Below, in pieces: positions 26,312 to 34,252 of a stretch of DNA of 53,148 bases. A model generated the notes under the pieces. That model was not told where the DNA came from, made no database searches, and worked only from the letters and a program-made list of their open reading frames with translations. The DNA is from Myxococcota bacterium (GTDB lineage Bacteria; Myxococcota_A; Polyangia; Polyangiales; Houyiibacteriaceae): the NCBI GenBank assembly GCA_020629955.1, contig JAHDCI010000010.1, positions 6,954-60,101 of the forward strand. The letters are read 5' to 3'. The position numbers were made by a program, and so were the translations under genes. The stretch's first letter is position 1. Each line of letters begins with the position of its first letter.

Positions 26312-28581
26312 GCGAAAAGGCTTCCACTCGGGTCTACCTTGTTGAGTTCGACGACGGCGCTCTTGTCGGCTTCCTCATGCGGCGATGGTCCTCGTTTTTC
26401 GACGAAGCGCCGCCGAGTGCATTCGGCCCCGACCGAGAGAGTGTGCTCGCGCAGCTCGACGCAAAGCTTCAACAGCGCCTGGCGAATTCGGGGGAGACCC
26501 CGGAGATGTATCTTTGGAAAGAGACCTTTCATACGCGGACCGTGCGCGTGCTAAGCCGGCCTGCCACGACCATCGATCGACAGCCCGTCATCGGAAAGCG
26601 CGAACTTGCGCTGAAGCTCACGTACGCATGGTGCAAAACGGAGAGCGGCGCGTGTCGCGTGATGCTCCCTCGTTTTGGTTGGTGGATCATGCTCGAGGAT
26701 CTCGAGACCGCTCCAAAAGCGCTTGAAACCGCGCTCTCGTCCGCACTCCTCGGCGCGCAAAGTGAGGACCTGTACTCGTTTCGGGCGAGCGTCTCAGAGA
26801 CCGTTGTCGAGCACCGCTCAGAGGTGGTTTCCGCGACTCGTCGCTCCGATCGAGGGCCTCAGATTACTCGGAGCGTCGATGACCCAGGGCGTTTTCCAAC
26901 GCTTGTCAGCGTGGCGGATGATTGGATCGAACGCTCGGCGCGAAATCGATTGCCCAAGCCGGTGGGCGAGCGCCGCTCGCATCGAGCTGCGCATCTGGCA
27001 AAACAGCCGCGTTCCTTCCTTCTACTCGGCGAAAGTGGGGTCGGAAAGACCACCGAACTTCATTTTCTCGCACGCCAGCTCATGCGCGAGCGTCGCGCCA
27101 AGCAACGGGTACCTGGGCTTTGGAGCACGAGCGCGGACCGCTTGCTCGCAGGGATGGTCTATCTCGGGATGTGGCAAGAGCGGATATTGAATCTCGTTGC
27201 GGAGCTGGAGGATGAGGACCAGCTATTGAACGTTGGCCGTCTTGCCCCGATGGTCCGCCCGCAATCGGACGGCGCGTCGATCGCTTCTCTCCTGCAACCC
27301 GCGATGGCTCGAGGTTCGATCTCGATCGTTGCGGAGTGTACACCTCGTGAACTTTTGGCCGCGCGACGTGCGAATGCTTCCTTTGTGGATCTCTTCGAAA
27401 TCGTCGAGGTGCCGGAATCAAAAGGCGCAGACGTTTTAGAATGGGTCCGTGCTTATGCTGCTCGCGGAGAAGGGCGAAAAACGATTAGCGCACAGGCTGC
27501 GAAATCTGCCATGCGGCTCCTCGCGACCTATCGTCGCGACGCGCGGTTTCCCGGAAAGGCCTTCCGGTTCTTTGATGCGCTGCGACTCGATGCGAAGGTC
27601 CCCGAATCCCCGAGTGTCGCCGACATCGAAGAGAGCTTTTCTCGGCAGACTGGGATTCCGATCGAACTTATCTCAGACCGTCATACTTCCGGATTCTCGG
27701 AGGTACGGGCGAAGCTTGAGCGCGGAGTCATCGGTCAGCCGGTCGCGTGTGAGGCCGCGGCAAGAGCGATCGTTCCATTTAAGGCGGGCATGAATCCACC
27801 CGACCGTCCTCTTGGAACGATGCTCTTCGTGGGACCGACCGGTGTTGGAAAAACCGAATTGGCGAAGCAGATAACGCGCACTCTCTTTTCGGATTCGAAG
27901 CGTTTGATTCGAGTCGATATGAGCGAGTATTCGAGCCCCTATTCGCTTTCACGTTTGCTCGAGAGTGGCGACGGAGTCCGATCTCTGGCGGAGGCTGTTC
28001 GGCGGGAGCCATTGAGCGTCGTGCTTTTTGATGAAATCGAAAAGGCCCACCCGGATGTATTCGACCTGCTGCTCGCGATTCTCGGGGAAGGGCGCCTGAC
28101 GGATGTCGAAGGGCGGCTCGTGGACTTCCGGATGACTTTGATTCTGATGACGTCGAACCTCGGTGTTCGTGACGCATCGGCGCTCGGGTTTGATGCCTCG
28201 ATTGACGCCAACGACTTTCGGCGTGCGGTTCGAGACCACTTCCGTCCGGAGTTTCTTGGACGTGTCGACCAGCTTGTTCCCTTTGCGGCCCTGACCCCAG
28301 CGGCGCTGAGAGGCATCGTTGACCTTCAGCTCGCTCTCGTCGAACGGCGAGAGGGCATTCGTTCGAAGGGGCTTCGTCTACGAGTCTCGGATAGCGCGAA
28401 GGACGCGCTGGCTTCCCTCGGATATTCCCCTCGGTATGGCGCGCGACCTCTAAAGCGCGTTATCGAAAGTCATGTCGTCACGCCCATCGCGCATCGCATC
28501 GCATCGCATCCTTCGTGGAGAGACGTGGACGTGCGCATTGGGGTGCCGGGTGAGGCTGCGGAGATATTTGTTTCGGGATAG
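26308..28581 (+). CDS. ClpB-like double AAA+ protein without C-terminal extension (subunit C)
   Basis: 757 residues, ATGA overlap with subunit B. Residues 1-190 share the N-terminal domain of subunit A (LALKLTYAW and LPRFGWWIML against LELTYAH and VPRLQQTFFV). AAA-1 keeps a good Walker A (GESGVGKTT, 241) and pore-loop Tyr (VYLGMW), but the Walker B acidic pair is gone (LNVGRLAP). AAA-2 is complete: GPTGVGKT (509), LFDEIEKAHPDV, LMTSNLG, FRPEFLGR, sensor-2 GAR. Its pore loop 2 is ESGDGVRS, again without GYVG. The protein ends right after the AAA-2 small domain, so it is the only one of the three lacking the release-factor-like tail. It may complete a mixed ring with A and B. No classic terminator follows; a short GATGG/CCATC hairpin lies near 28600. 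Confidence 0.85.
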   Translation: MSEKASTRVYLVEFDDGALVGFLMRRWSSFFDEAPPSAFGPDRESVLAQLDAKLQQRLANSGETPEMYLWKETFHTRTVRVLSRPATTIDRQPVIGKRELALKLTYAWCKTESGACRVMLPRFGWWIMLEDLETAPKALETALSSALLGAQSEDLYSFRASVSETVVEHRSEVVSATRRSDRGPQITRSVDDPGRFPTLVSVADDWIERSARNRLPKPVGERRSHRAAHLAKQPRSFLLLGESGVGKTTELHFLARQLMRERRAKQRVPGLWSTSADRLLAGMVYLGMWQERILNLVAELEDEDQLLNVGRLAPMVRPQSDGASIASLLQPAMARGSISIVAECTPRELLAARRANASFVDLFEIVEVPESKGADVLEWVRAYAARGEGRKTISAQAAKSAMRLLATYRRDARFPGKAFRFFDALRLDAKVPESPSVADIEESFSRQTGIPIELISDRHTSGFSEVRAKLERGVIGQPVACEAAARAIVPFKAGMNPPDRPLGTMLFVGPTGVGKTELAKQITRTLFSDSKRLIRVDMSEYSSPYSLSRLLESGDGVRSLAEAVRREPLSVVLFDEIEKAHPDVFDLLLAILGEGRLTDVEGRLVDFRMTLILMTSNLGVRDASALGFDASIDANDFRRAVRDHFRPEFLGRVDQLVPFAALTPAALRGIVDLQLALVERREGIRSKGLRLRVSDSAKDALASLGYSPRYGARPLKRVIESHVVTPIAHRIASHPSWRDVDVRIGVPGEAAEIFVSG

Positions 28582-28688
28582 TCCGCGAAGCGACTGATGG
28601 GCGGCCATCGCTCCAGCTACATGACTTCGCGTCAAAGACAGCTGCGGCAAACTTCCACGATGCAGAGTTCGAGTAGATCAACCGGCTG

Positions 28689-29588
28689 CTAGGGCGTTGT
28701 ACCCGTGGGTGCGGCGCTGGGATCCGGGGCGGGCGCGGGCGCAACCGGGGTGGCCGGCTGTGGGGTTCCTGGGGGCGCAACCGGGGTGGCGGGCTGTGGG
28801 GTTCCGGTAGGCGCGCCGTTATTCGGCGCGGCGTTCGAACCAACCGCCGCCGCGTTTTCCAGGTGAGCAATCTGGTACCGGCCGCCGGTGTTGCAGCCGA
28901 TGAGTTTGGCCTGGCCTGAGGTAAACACGGTGCACTGCGCGGCGATAATCCCAGCGTCTGAGAGAAGCTGCGCGTCGGGCGTTCCAATCGCGAGGCGTGA
29001 AGCGTTCGAGCACGGTCCTGCCGCTGGGCACTCTTGCCGGATCGCGATGGCTGTCTGCTCCGTGACGGAACACGCCTCGGCTTGAATGGTGGCCGCGCGT
29101 CGAGGTAGGTAGAACGCGACAGTCGCCGCGCCGGTCGGATCGGCCTGACAACCCACCCGAATTTGATCGATCATGGATGCGAACTCGAGCCGCGAAGCTC
29201 GCATACGGGCCTGTTGTTGCTGCTGCATTTGCTGCTCGAACTGCTGCCCTGCTTGTTGCAGGTCGCGCTGGAGCTGAGGCAGCTGCTGTCCGGTTTGATG
29301 CGCGGCGGTTGTTGCGCAGGCATTGCAGAGCCCGCAGGTGAGCGCGACGACCAGGCCGAGCAAAAAGCTCACGATCGAAATGATCAATCCGGCAGTCGCG
29401 GCGCCGCTCGACTCGCCGACTTCTTTTGCTCGGCTCATTGCGATTCCAGCGGTAATGATTCCCGCGAGCGCCAGCACGGGTGAACCGAAGCTAAAGACCG
29501 ACCCTACGACCGGTATTCCGGTCGTGAGGAATCCGAGGACCATAAAGATAAACGCGACGATTCCAAGGACGATAGAAGCGGGAGCCAT
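28689..29588 (-). CDS. DUF4190-like membrane protein with coiled coil and Pro-rich tail
   Basis: 299 residues from ATG 29588 (GAGG upstream); an in-frame TTG at 29624 is less likely. Two or three hydrophobic segments in residues 1-90 with Gly/Ser-rich turns (GIITAGIAMSRAKEVGESSGAATAGLIISI spans nt about 29360-29470) resemble the DUF4190 double-helix module. A Cys-rich turn (CGLCNAC) follows, then a Gln-rich coiled coil (nt 29200-29290), a globular region with several Cys, and a Pro/Ala/Thr tail carrying two copies of a PQPATPVAP unit. Function unknown; probably an envelope protein. Last gene of the minus-strand set that begins at 34112, with a 104-bp gap upstream. Confidence 0.65.
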   Translation of the reverse strand: MAPASIVLGIVAFIFMVLGFLTTGIPVVGSVFSFGSPVLALAGIITAGIAMSRAKEVGESSGAATAGLIISIVSFLLGLVVALTCGLCNACATTAAHQTGQQLPQLQRDLQQAGQQFEQQMQQQQQARMRASRLEFASMIDQIRVGCQADPTGAATVAFYLPRRAATIQAEACSVTEQTAIAIRQECPAAGPCSNASRLAIGTPDAQLLSDAGIIAAQCTVFTSGQAKLIGCNTGGRYQIAHLENAAAVGSNAAPNNGAPTGTPQPATPVAPPGTPQPATPVAPAPAPDPSAAPTGTTP

Positions 29589-29692
29589 GAGCGAAGAGTC
29601 CTCTGCTTTGGGGCAAAACGTCAAGCTCGGTCACGGAGTCAATGCTCTCGATCAATGACTCTTTGGTCAGTCGTTTTGTGGATTGACCGTCA

Positions 29693-31504
29693 CTACTCAC
29701 GAGTGCTTCTTGTGCCTCTTGCTGGCACGAAGTGCGCGCCGTCGCTGCTCTCGACCGCGCGAAAATCGGCGACCTCTCTCGCCCCGATGATGACGCGGGA
29801 TTCGCCATTCTCTTCGAGCACGCTCATCCACGGCGGGCCGCAGAGACCTTCCTGCTGATTGGTTGCGGCATCGACGTCCATGCACGTGCCGGGACGCTCC
29901 GCGGTTGACCACTCCGAATCGAATCGTCGAAGTACGATCGGTGCCTGCGCTCCGGCGGCGCTTGCAAGTAGGGCGGTCTCCCCGAGCCATGCGCCCGCGA
30001 TATATTCACTGTCTTGAAATTCGGTTGTCGTGCAGGAATCCTCTGCACAGACGACGACATGCGTCGTGTCCCCGTCTCGTCCGGCCAGGAGCGCTCGAGA
30101 ACGAACGCCCGATTCGACTTCGAAGATATTGGTGCTCCAATTGCTCTCGAAGACCGTACTACTGTCGTGAAGCAAGCGGGTTCGGTGCGTGATGGAGTTC
30201 GAGAGGAGCGTCCAGGATCCTCGTCCCTGCACGCGGTCTTCCTCCACGTTTTCTGCGATGGCTTCTCCTTCGCAGGCGATATCACCCTCTGACTGGCGCA
30301 GAACGCAGCGGCGAACGTTTCCGCTGACCTCGATCCATCGCAAGGTACCCTCCGAAAACGCGGCGTCTCGTACTTCGCCGAGCCGAAATTCGGACGATGC
30401 CTCGGTGAGTCGTGGCGTCTCTTCTTCGGAGCCTGATTCATCCGAAAGTGGAGGCTCATCGCTCGGCCAGGTAAACCTCCGAAGCGCTGCTCCCATCGGA
30501 CCGTCTGGCGTTCCGGAGGTGCGGGCGAGTGTGAAAACGGAGTCACCTTCGACCCAGACCGTGTCGTCGCGGCAGCTTGTGGCGTTTCCGTAGCGTAGCG
30601 GGTGCGAGCGAAACCATGTTGGAGTGGGGATTTGAACGACGTTGTTGTCGAGCCGAGTGATGCCCATCGAGCGGGTGCTGCATTCGGCGCCACAGCGTTC
30701 ATCTCGCGTGAACCACACGAGGTGCGGGGTGGCGCTTTGGCCGCATCCGCGGACGGCGCCAGGACGTCTTAAACGGCGTGCGTCAACCCGCCCCTCTCCG
30801 GTCCGAACCCAGCCGATGCCGACGTCGTCGATGACCAGGGTTTCCATTCCTGCCGAGGTGGGTCGCATCCACCCGCGTGTCGCTCCGACCGCATTGAGAG
30901 GAACGCGAGTTGGAATCGGCGTCACCTCGCGTAGTCGGATGGCGCTGCGTTCGACGATATCGCCGGCGGCAACTTCGCGAGCCAGTTCCCCGAGTGCGGC
31001 GGCCAGACGCAGGATGGCCAGCCGCGGACGAGCCGGTATTCGAGTCGCGAGGGTGAGCGGGCTTTCAACCGCTTCGAGTTCTTCGCGCACTTGGGTCACG
31101 GCTCTTCTGACCTCTGCTTCGCGGATTCGAGTGTCGGGCCACAACCAAAACGTCTCTTCGGAAACGAGCCCGTCGAGCACGGGGATGCAGTCTCGAGGCC
31201 AGGAATCGGAGGTGGCTGCGCGCGCGTAGGCGCCGAGATCATCCGCCGGCAGGGTCAATCCACCTGGGCTCGCTTCAGCGTCCCATAGACACGCGCAAAG
31301 CTCGCTGAACCGGTGCCGAGATTCTTCCTCCCGAAGCTTTCCGCGGTAATACGGGCCACCCAATATCACCGCAGCCACGAGGGCATTTCCCAATACGAGC
31401 GCCAACTTCAGTTTGAGACTGCGTTTGGAGCCTTCTCGAAAGTCGATCTTCGGGACTTCGCTCTCACGCGCGCGGCGAAGTGGAGGGTCGCTTGGGGGAC
31501 GCAT
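29693..31504 (-). CDS. Single-pass membrane protein with large extracytoplasmic domain, unknown function
   Basis: 603 residues. A basic N-terminus (FREGSKRSLKLK) precedes one hydrophobic helix at about 31-52. The remaining 550 residues are beta-rich with repeated W-x-x-x/DG-type strands (GIGWVRTGEG, HLVWFTRDERCG, TLRWIEVSGNVRRC, SWTLLSNS), suggesting a beta-propeller-like fold, and about a dozen Cys in spaced pairs consistent with an exported, disulfide-bonded domain. I do not recognise a family. It follows the quinone oxidoreductase gene by four bases, so it is co-transcribed. Confidence 0.65.
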   Translation of the reverse strand: MRPPSDPPLRRARESEVPKIDFREGSKRSLKLKLALVLGNALVAAVILGGPYYRGKLREEESRHRFSELCACLWDAEASPGGLTLPADDLGAYARAATSDSWPRDCIPVLDGLVSEETFWLWPDTRIREAEVRRAVTQVREELEAVESPLTLATRIPARPRLAILRLAAALGELAREVAAGDIVERSAIRLREVTPIPTRVPLNAVGATRGWMRPTSAGMETLVIDDVGIGWVRTGEGRVDARRLRRPGAVRGCGQSATPHLVWFTRDERCGAECSTRSMGITRLDNNVVQIPTPTWFRSHPLRYGNATSCRDDTVWVEGDSVFTLARTSGTPDGPMGAALRRFTWPSDEPPLSDESGSEEETPRLTEASSEFRLGEVRDAAFSEGTLRWIEVSGNVRRCVLRQSEGDIACEGEAIAENVEEDRVQGRGSWTLLSNSITHRTRLLHDSSTVFESNWSTNIFEVESGVRSRALLAGRDGDTTHVVVCAEDSCTTTEFQDSEYIAGAWLGETALLASAAGAQAPIVLRRFDSEWSTAERPGTCMDVDAATNQQEGLCGPPWMSVLEENGESRVIIGAREVADFRAVESSDGAHFVPARGTRSTRE

Positions 31505-31508
31505 TGTC

Positions 31509-32495
31509 CTACCAGCTCAGTACAAGCTTCCCGTACGCCTCGTTGGCTTCGAGCATTTCGTGCGCGCGCTGGGCTTCCGACATCGGCATGACGCGCTCGA
31601 TCGTGGGGCGAAGCGTGCCGTCCTGAAAGAGGGGGAGGGCGATTTTTCGGAATGACTGAACGAGCGATGCACGCTCTTCGAGCTTTCGCGCCCGAAGCAC
31701 CGAGCCGGTCCACGATACGCGTTTGGCGAGCAGCTTGCCGAGGTTCAACTCGCCTTTCACGCCCCCGAGAAGACCAATCGTAACGATACGCCCTTTGGTC
31801 TGAATGGCGCTGAGGTTTTCCGAAATGTACTTCGCGCCGATCGTATCCAGGATGACATCTGCGCCACGTCCGAATTCGTCTTTGAGTGCGGCCGCGAAGC
31901 CTCCCTCGCTCGTGTCGATCCCAAGGTCGAGCCCAGCCTCTTTCGCACGCGTGATCTTGGAGGCGCTGCGCGTTGTCCCTGCCACTCGCGCGCCGAAAGC
32001 GTGCCCGAGCTGCAGCGCCGCGGTGCCGATCCCGCTTCCAATCGCGTGAACGAGCAGAATCTCGGAAGGTTGCAGCTTCGCCTGCGCATAGATGGCGTCA
32101 AAGACGGTCAAAAAGACTTCTGGGATCGCCGCGGCTTCCTCGAGCGAGAGAACGGTCGGCACCGGCATGAGTTCTCGTTCGTTTGCCACGATCGCCTCGG
32201 CCATGCCGCCACCTGGGCAAATGCCCATGACCCGCGCCCCCGGAGCGAAGTCTTGCACCCCCGGACCGACCGCTCTTACTTTGCCGGCGAACTCAAGGCC
32301 CAACGCTCGCTCCGGAGCCCCTGGGGGAGCGGGGTAATAGCCCTTTCGCTGCAGGCAGTCCGCGCGATTGACGCCCGCTGCTGCGATGTCGATGAGAACT
32401 TCACCGAAGCCAGGTTCCCGGATGCGGAGCGCTTCGATCTGAAGAACCTCCGGACCCCCGTGCTGTAGGTATTGGAGCGCGCGAACTTCTGCCAT
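31509..32495 (-). CDS. NAD(P)H quinone oxidoreductase, PIG3/zinc-independent MDR type
   Basis: 328 residues, the usual length. GroES-like N-terminal domain with AAGVNRADCLQRKGYY and PPGAP, typical of the PIG3 subgroup, then a Rossmann domain with GSGIGTAALQLGHAFGA binding NADPH. LDTIGAKYI and GRIVTIGLLGG follow in the usual order. The catalytic-zinc Cys/His set of alcohol dehydrogenases is absent, as expected for quinone reductases. A soluble enzyme, probably reducing quinones or reactive enones. It sits nine bases after the heparanase-like lipoprotein gene, but no biochemical connection with that product is obvious. Confidence 0.9.
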   Translation of the reverse strand: MAEVRALQYLQHGGPEVLQIEALRIREPGFGEVLIDIAAAGVNRADCLQRKGYYPAPPGAPERALGLEFAGKVRAVGPGVQDFAPGARVMGICPGGGMAEAIVANERELMPVPTVLSLEEAAAIPEVFLTVFDAIYAQAKLQPSEILLVHAIGSGIGTAALQLGHAFGARVAGTTRSASKITRAKEAGLDLGIDTSEGGFAAALKDEFGRGADVILDTIGAKYISENLSAIQTKGRIVTIGLLGGVKGELNLGKLLAKRVSWTGSVLRARKLEERASLVQSFRKIALPLFQDGTLRPTIERVMPMSEAQRAHEMLEANEAYGKLVLSW

Positions 32496-32504
32496 TCCGC
32501 GAGC

Positions 32505-34112
32505 CTACTCGCACGCAGCGGAGGGTGCGACCAAGAACGCGATGCTGCGTGGCGCGAGGACCACTTCTTGTTGGCCCGGCATCGGCGTAATCGCCGGAAG
32601 CACTCCCTCGTCGTCCTCGAGCGTGACGCCATTGACTTCGACTTCGCGGGAGCGGAGGTTCTCCGCCTCCATCCGAAACAGATCGGCCGTGGCATCGAGT
32701 TCGATGGTCGTCTCGGATTCTCCGATGTTGAGCAATAGAATCGTTGCCTCTCCCGTTCGGTCTGGGTGGCAGTGTGCGAAGGCCCGTAGCTCTTCATCCT
32801 CGTCCGAGCGTTCAAGTTCCAAGACGTCGGCGCCCATGAGCTGTCGCCACATCCAAGTGCCCCAATAGTCGGGGTTGGGGTTGAGCGTGGTTTCGTCGAT
32901 GATTCCGTAGTCGCCGCCCGATAGCGTTTGACGCACAACGACCTCCTGCCCTCGATGTGCGAGGGTCCCGAGCTGGTCGAGCCACCAAAGGGTGCTCGCG
33001 TATGCGTTGGAGAGACCGGGCTCACCTCCGCATTGGGCATGCCCGGTTTCGCCGAGCCAGATCGGCTTGCCCTCCGAGAAACGTTCGATCTCCTCGGACC
33101 ACCGAAGAACTTCATCGAGCGCGCTCGCATTCAATAGGGTTTCCTCTTCTGCGCGAAGCGAAGCCCCTGGGCATCGGAGCGATTGCTGCGGGTAGTAGTG
33201 CCAGGTCACGATATCGAGTGCGTCGACTCCTCCTGCGATGGAGAAACGTCGCAAAAAGCCGCTCGGTTCGCCGACGAGCGGCCAGTACGCGGGGGAGACC
33301 CCTCCGATTCGGGCGTCCGGAAAACGCTCGCGAACGGTCTCTCGGAAGCGTGCGACATCCGCGGCGAATGTGTCGTGATCGACACTGAATCCGTCGATGA
33401 ATCCGAATGCATTGGGTTCGTTTCCAAGCTCCCAGAGTGTCACCTCATGGCCTTCTGCGGCGGCGTGATCGAGCAGGACTTCGGCCTGGTCACTCTGCCA
33501 TTCGTTCGCTTCGTTTCGAACCCCACGGCCGGCGCTAATCGTGAACATCACCTCCATGCCCGTCGCTTCTGCGAACTCGAAGACGGCATCGAAGCGGTCA
33601 CGTGTTAGCACCCATTCAAATCCCTCGGGAGCCTCTTCAAGCGGCTCGTCGCTAAAGTCGTAATACACTCGATCTGCGTCTGAACCGCCAATACGGAAGA
33701 TCGCCGGAGCGAGTGCGGACGCAAGTGCTCGAAGGCGCGGGCGGTCAAAATCGTAGGGGGGGACGCGCATGCCGCCGACGGTCGTCATCGTTCCATCGTC
33801 TGCCCAAAACTCACCGCCCACGAGTTGAGCCATATCCACCGCGACGGAGAGGAAGGCTTCGTTTTGGGTCCGAAGGCGGGTCAGGGAGCCGAAGGCGATC
33901 GCTGCCTCTCGAGGCCCCTGTGGCTGGGCATCGGCCGTGTCGTTACGGGTATCGACCGCAACGTCTGTGAGCGCGTCTCCTGTCCCTACATCTTCTATCC
34001 CCGCATCTCCCACGGGACCATCGTCATCTCCGCAACCTGCGAGCAGAACGGCGGAAAGGAAAAGCCAACGTTTTGCGGAAATAGAGCAGCTTCGACCGAG
34101 GAGCGATGTCAT
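32505..34112 (-). CDS. Lipoprotein glycoside hydrolase-like protein (GH79/heparanase-like)
   Basis: 535 residues from ATG 34112. Signal peptide with lipobox LAGC followed by GDDDG and an Asp-rich linker (nt 33890-34020). The catalytic part is a TIM-barrel-like domain: FRIGGSDADRVYYD (compare the GG-T/S-D turn of heparanases), LWELGNEPNAFGF with the expected acid/base Glu, DIVTWHYYPQQ and IWLGETGHAQCGG with the expected nucleophile Glu, then a C-terminal beta domain (LLLNIGESETTIEL). Both catalytic Glu are in place, so it should be active. GH79 enzymes cleave glucuronides such as heparan-type chains; the true substrate here is unknown. Divergent from mutL, first of a four-gene minus-strand set. 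Confidence 0.75.
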   Translation of the reverse strand: MTSLLGRSCSISAKRWLFLSAVLLAGCGDDDGPVGDAGIEDVGTGDALTDVAVDTRNDTADAQPQGPREAAIAFGSLTRLRTQNEAFLSVAVDMAQLVGGEFWADDGTMTTVGGMRVPPYDFDRPRLRALASALAPAIFRIGGSDADRVYYDFSDEPLEEAPEGFEWVLTRDRFDAVFEFAEATGMEVMFTISAGRGVRNEANEWQSDQAEVLLDHAAAEGHEVTLWELGNEPNAFGFIDGFSVDHDTFAADVARFRETVRERFPDARIGGVSPAYWPLVGEPSGFLRRFSIAGGVDALDIVTWHYYPQQSLRCPGASLRAEEETLLNASALDEVLRWSEEIERFSEGKPIWLGETGHAQCGGEPGLSNAYASTLWWLDQLGTLAHRGQEVVVRQTLSGGDYGIIDETTLNPNPDYWGTWMWRQLMGADVLELERSDEDEELRAFAHCHPDRTGEATILLLNIGESETTIELDATADLFRMEAENLRSREVEVNGVTLEDDEGVLPAITPMPGQQEVVLAPRSIAFLVAPSAACE

Positions 34113-34252
34113 TTCGCAAGGGTAGCAGGACGCCGGATTTGCATCCCGGCATTTTCGGTCCCTCGAACGACACTTGAGGTTGCGCGCGGGAGCGGTCCAA
34201 GGGGGGAGGGATGAATGCTTGCAGCCGAGAGTTCGCCTTGGCATAGCAAGGT

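Noticed and set aside
19317-28581. Type VI secretion ClpV or a Clp protease operon
   Set aside because: No tss genes, no clpP or hslV, no Clp_N domain, and the second pore loops differ from ClpV and ClpB.
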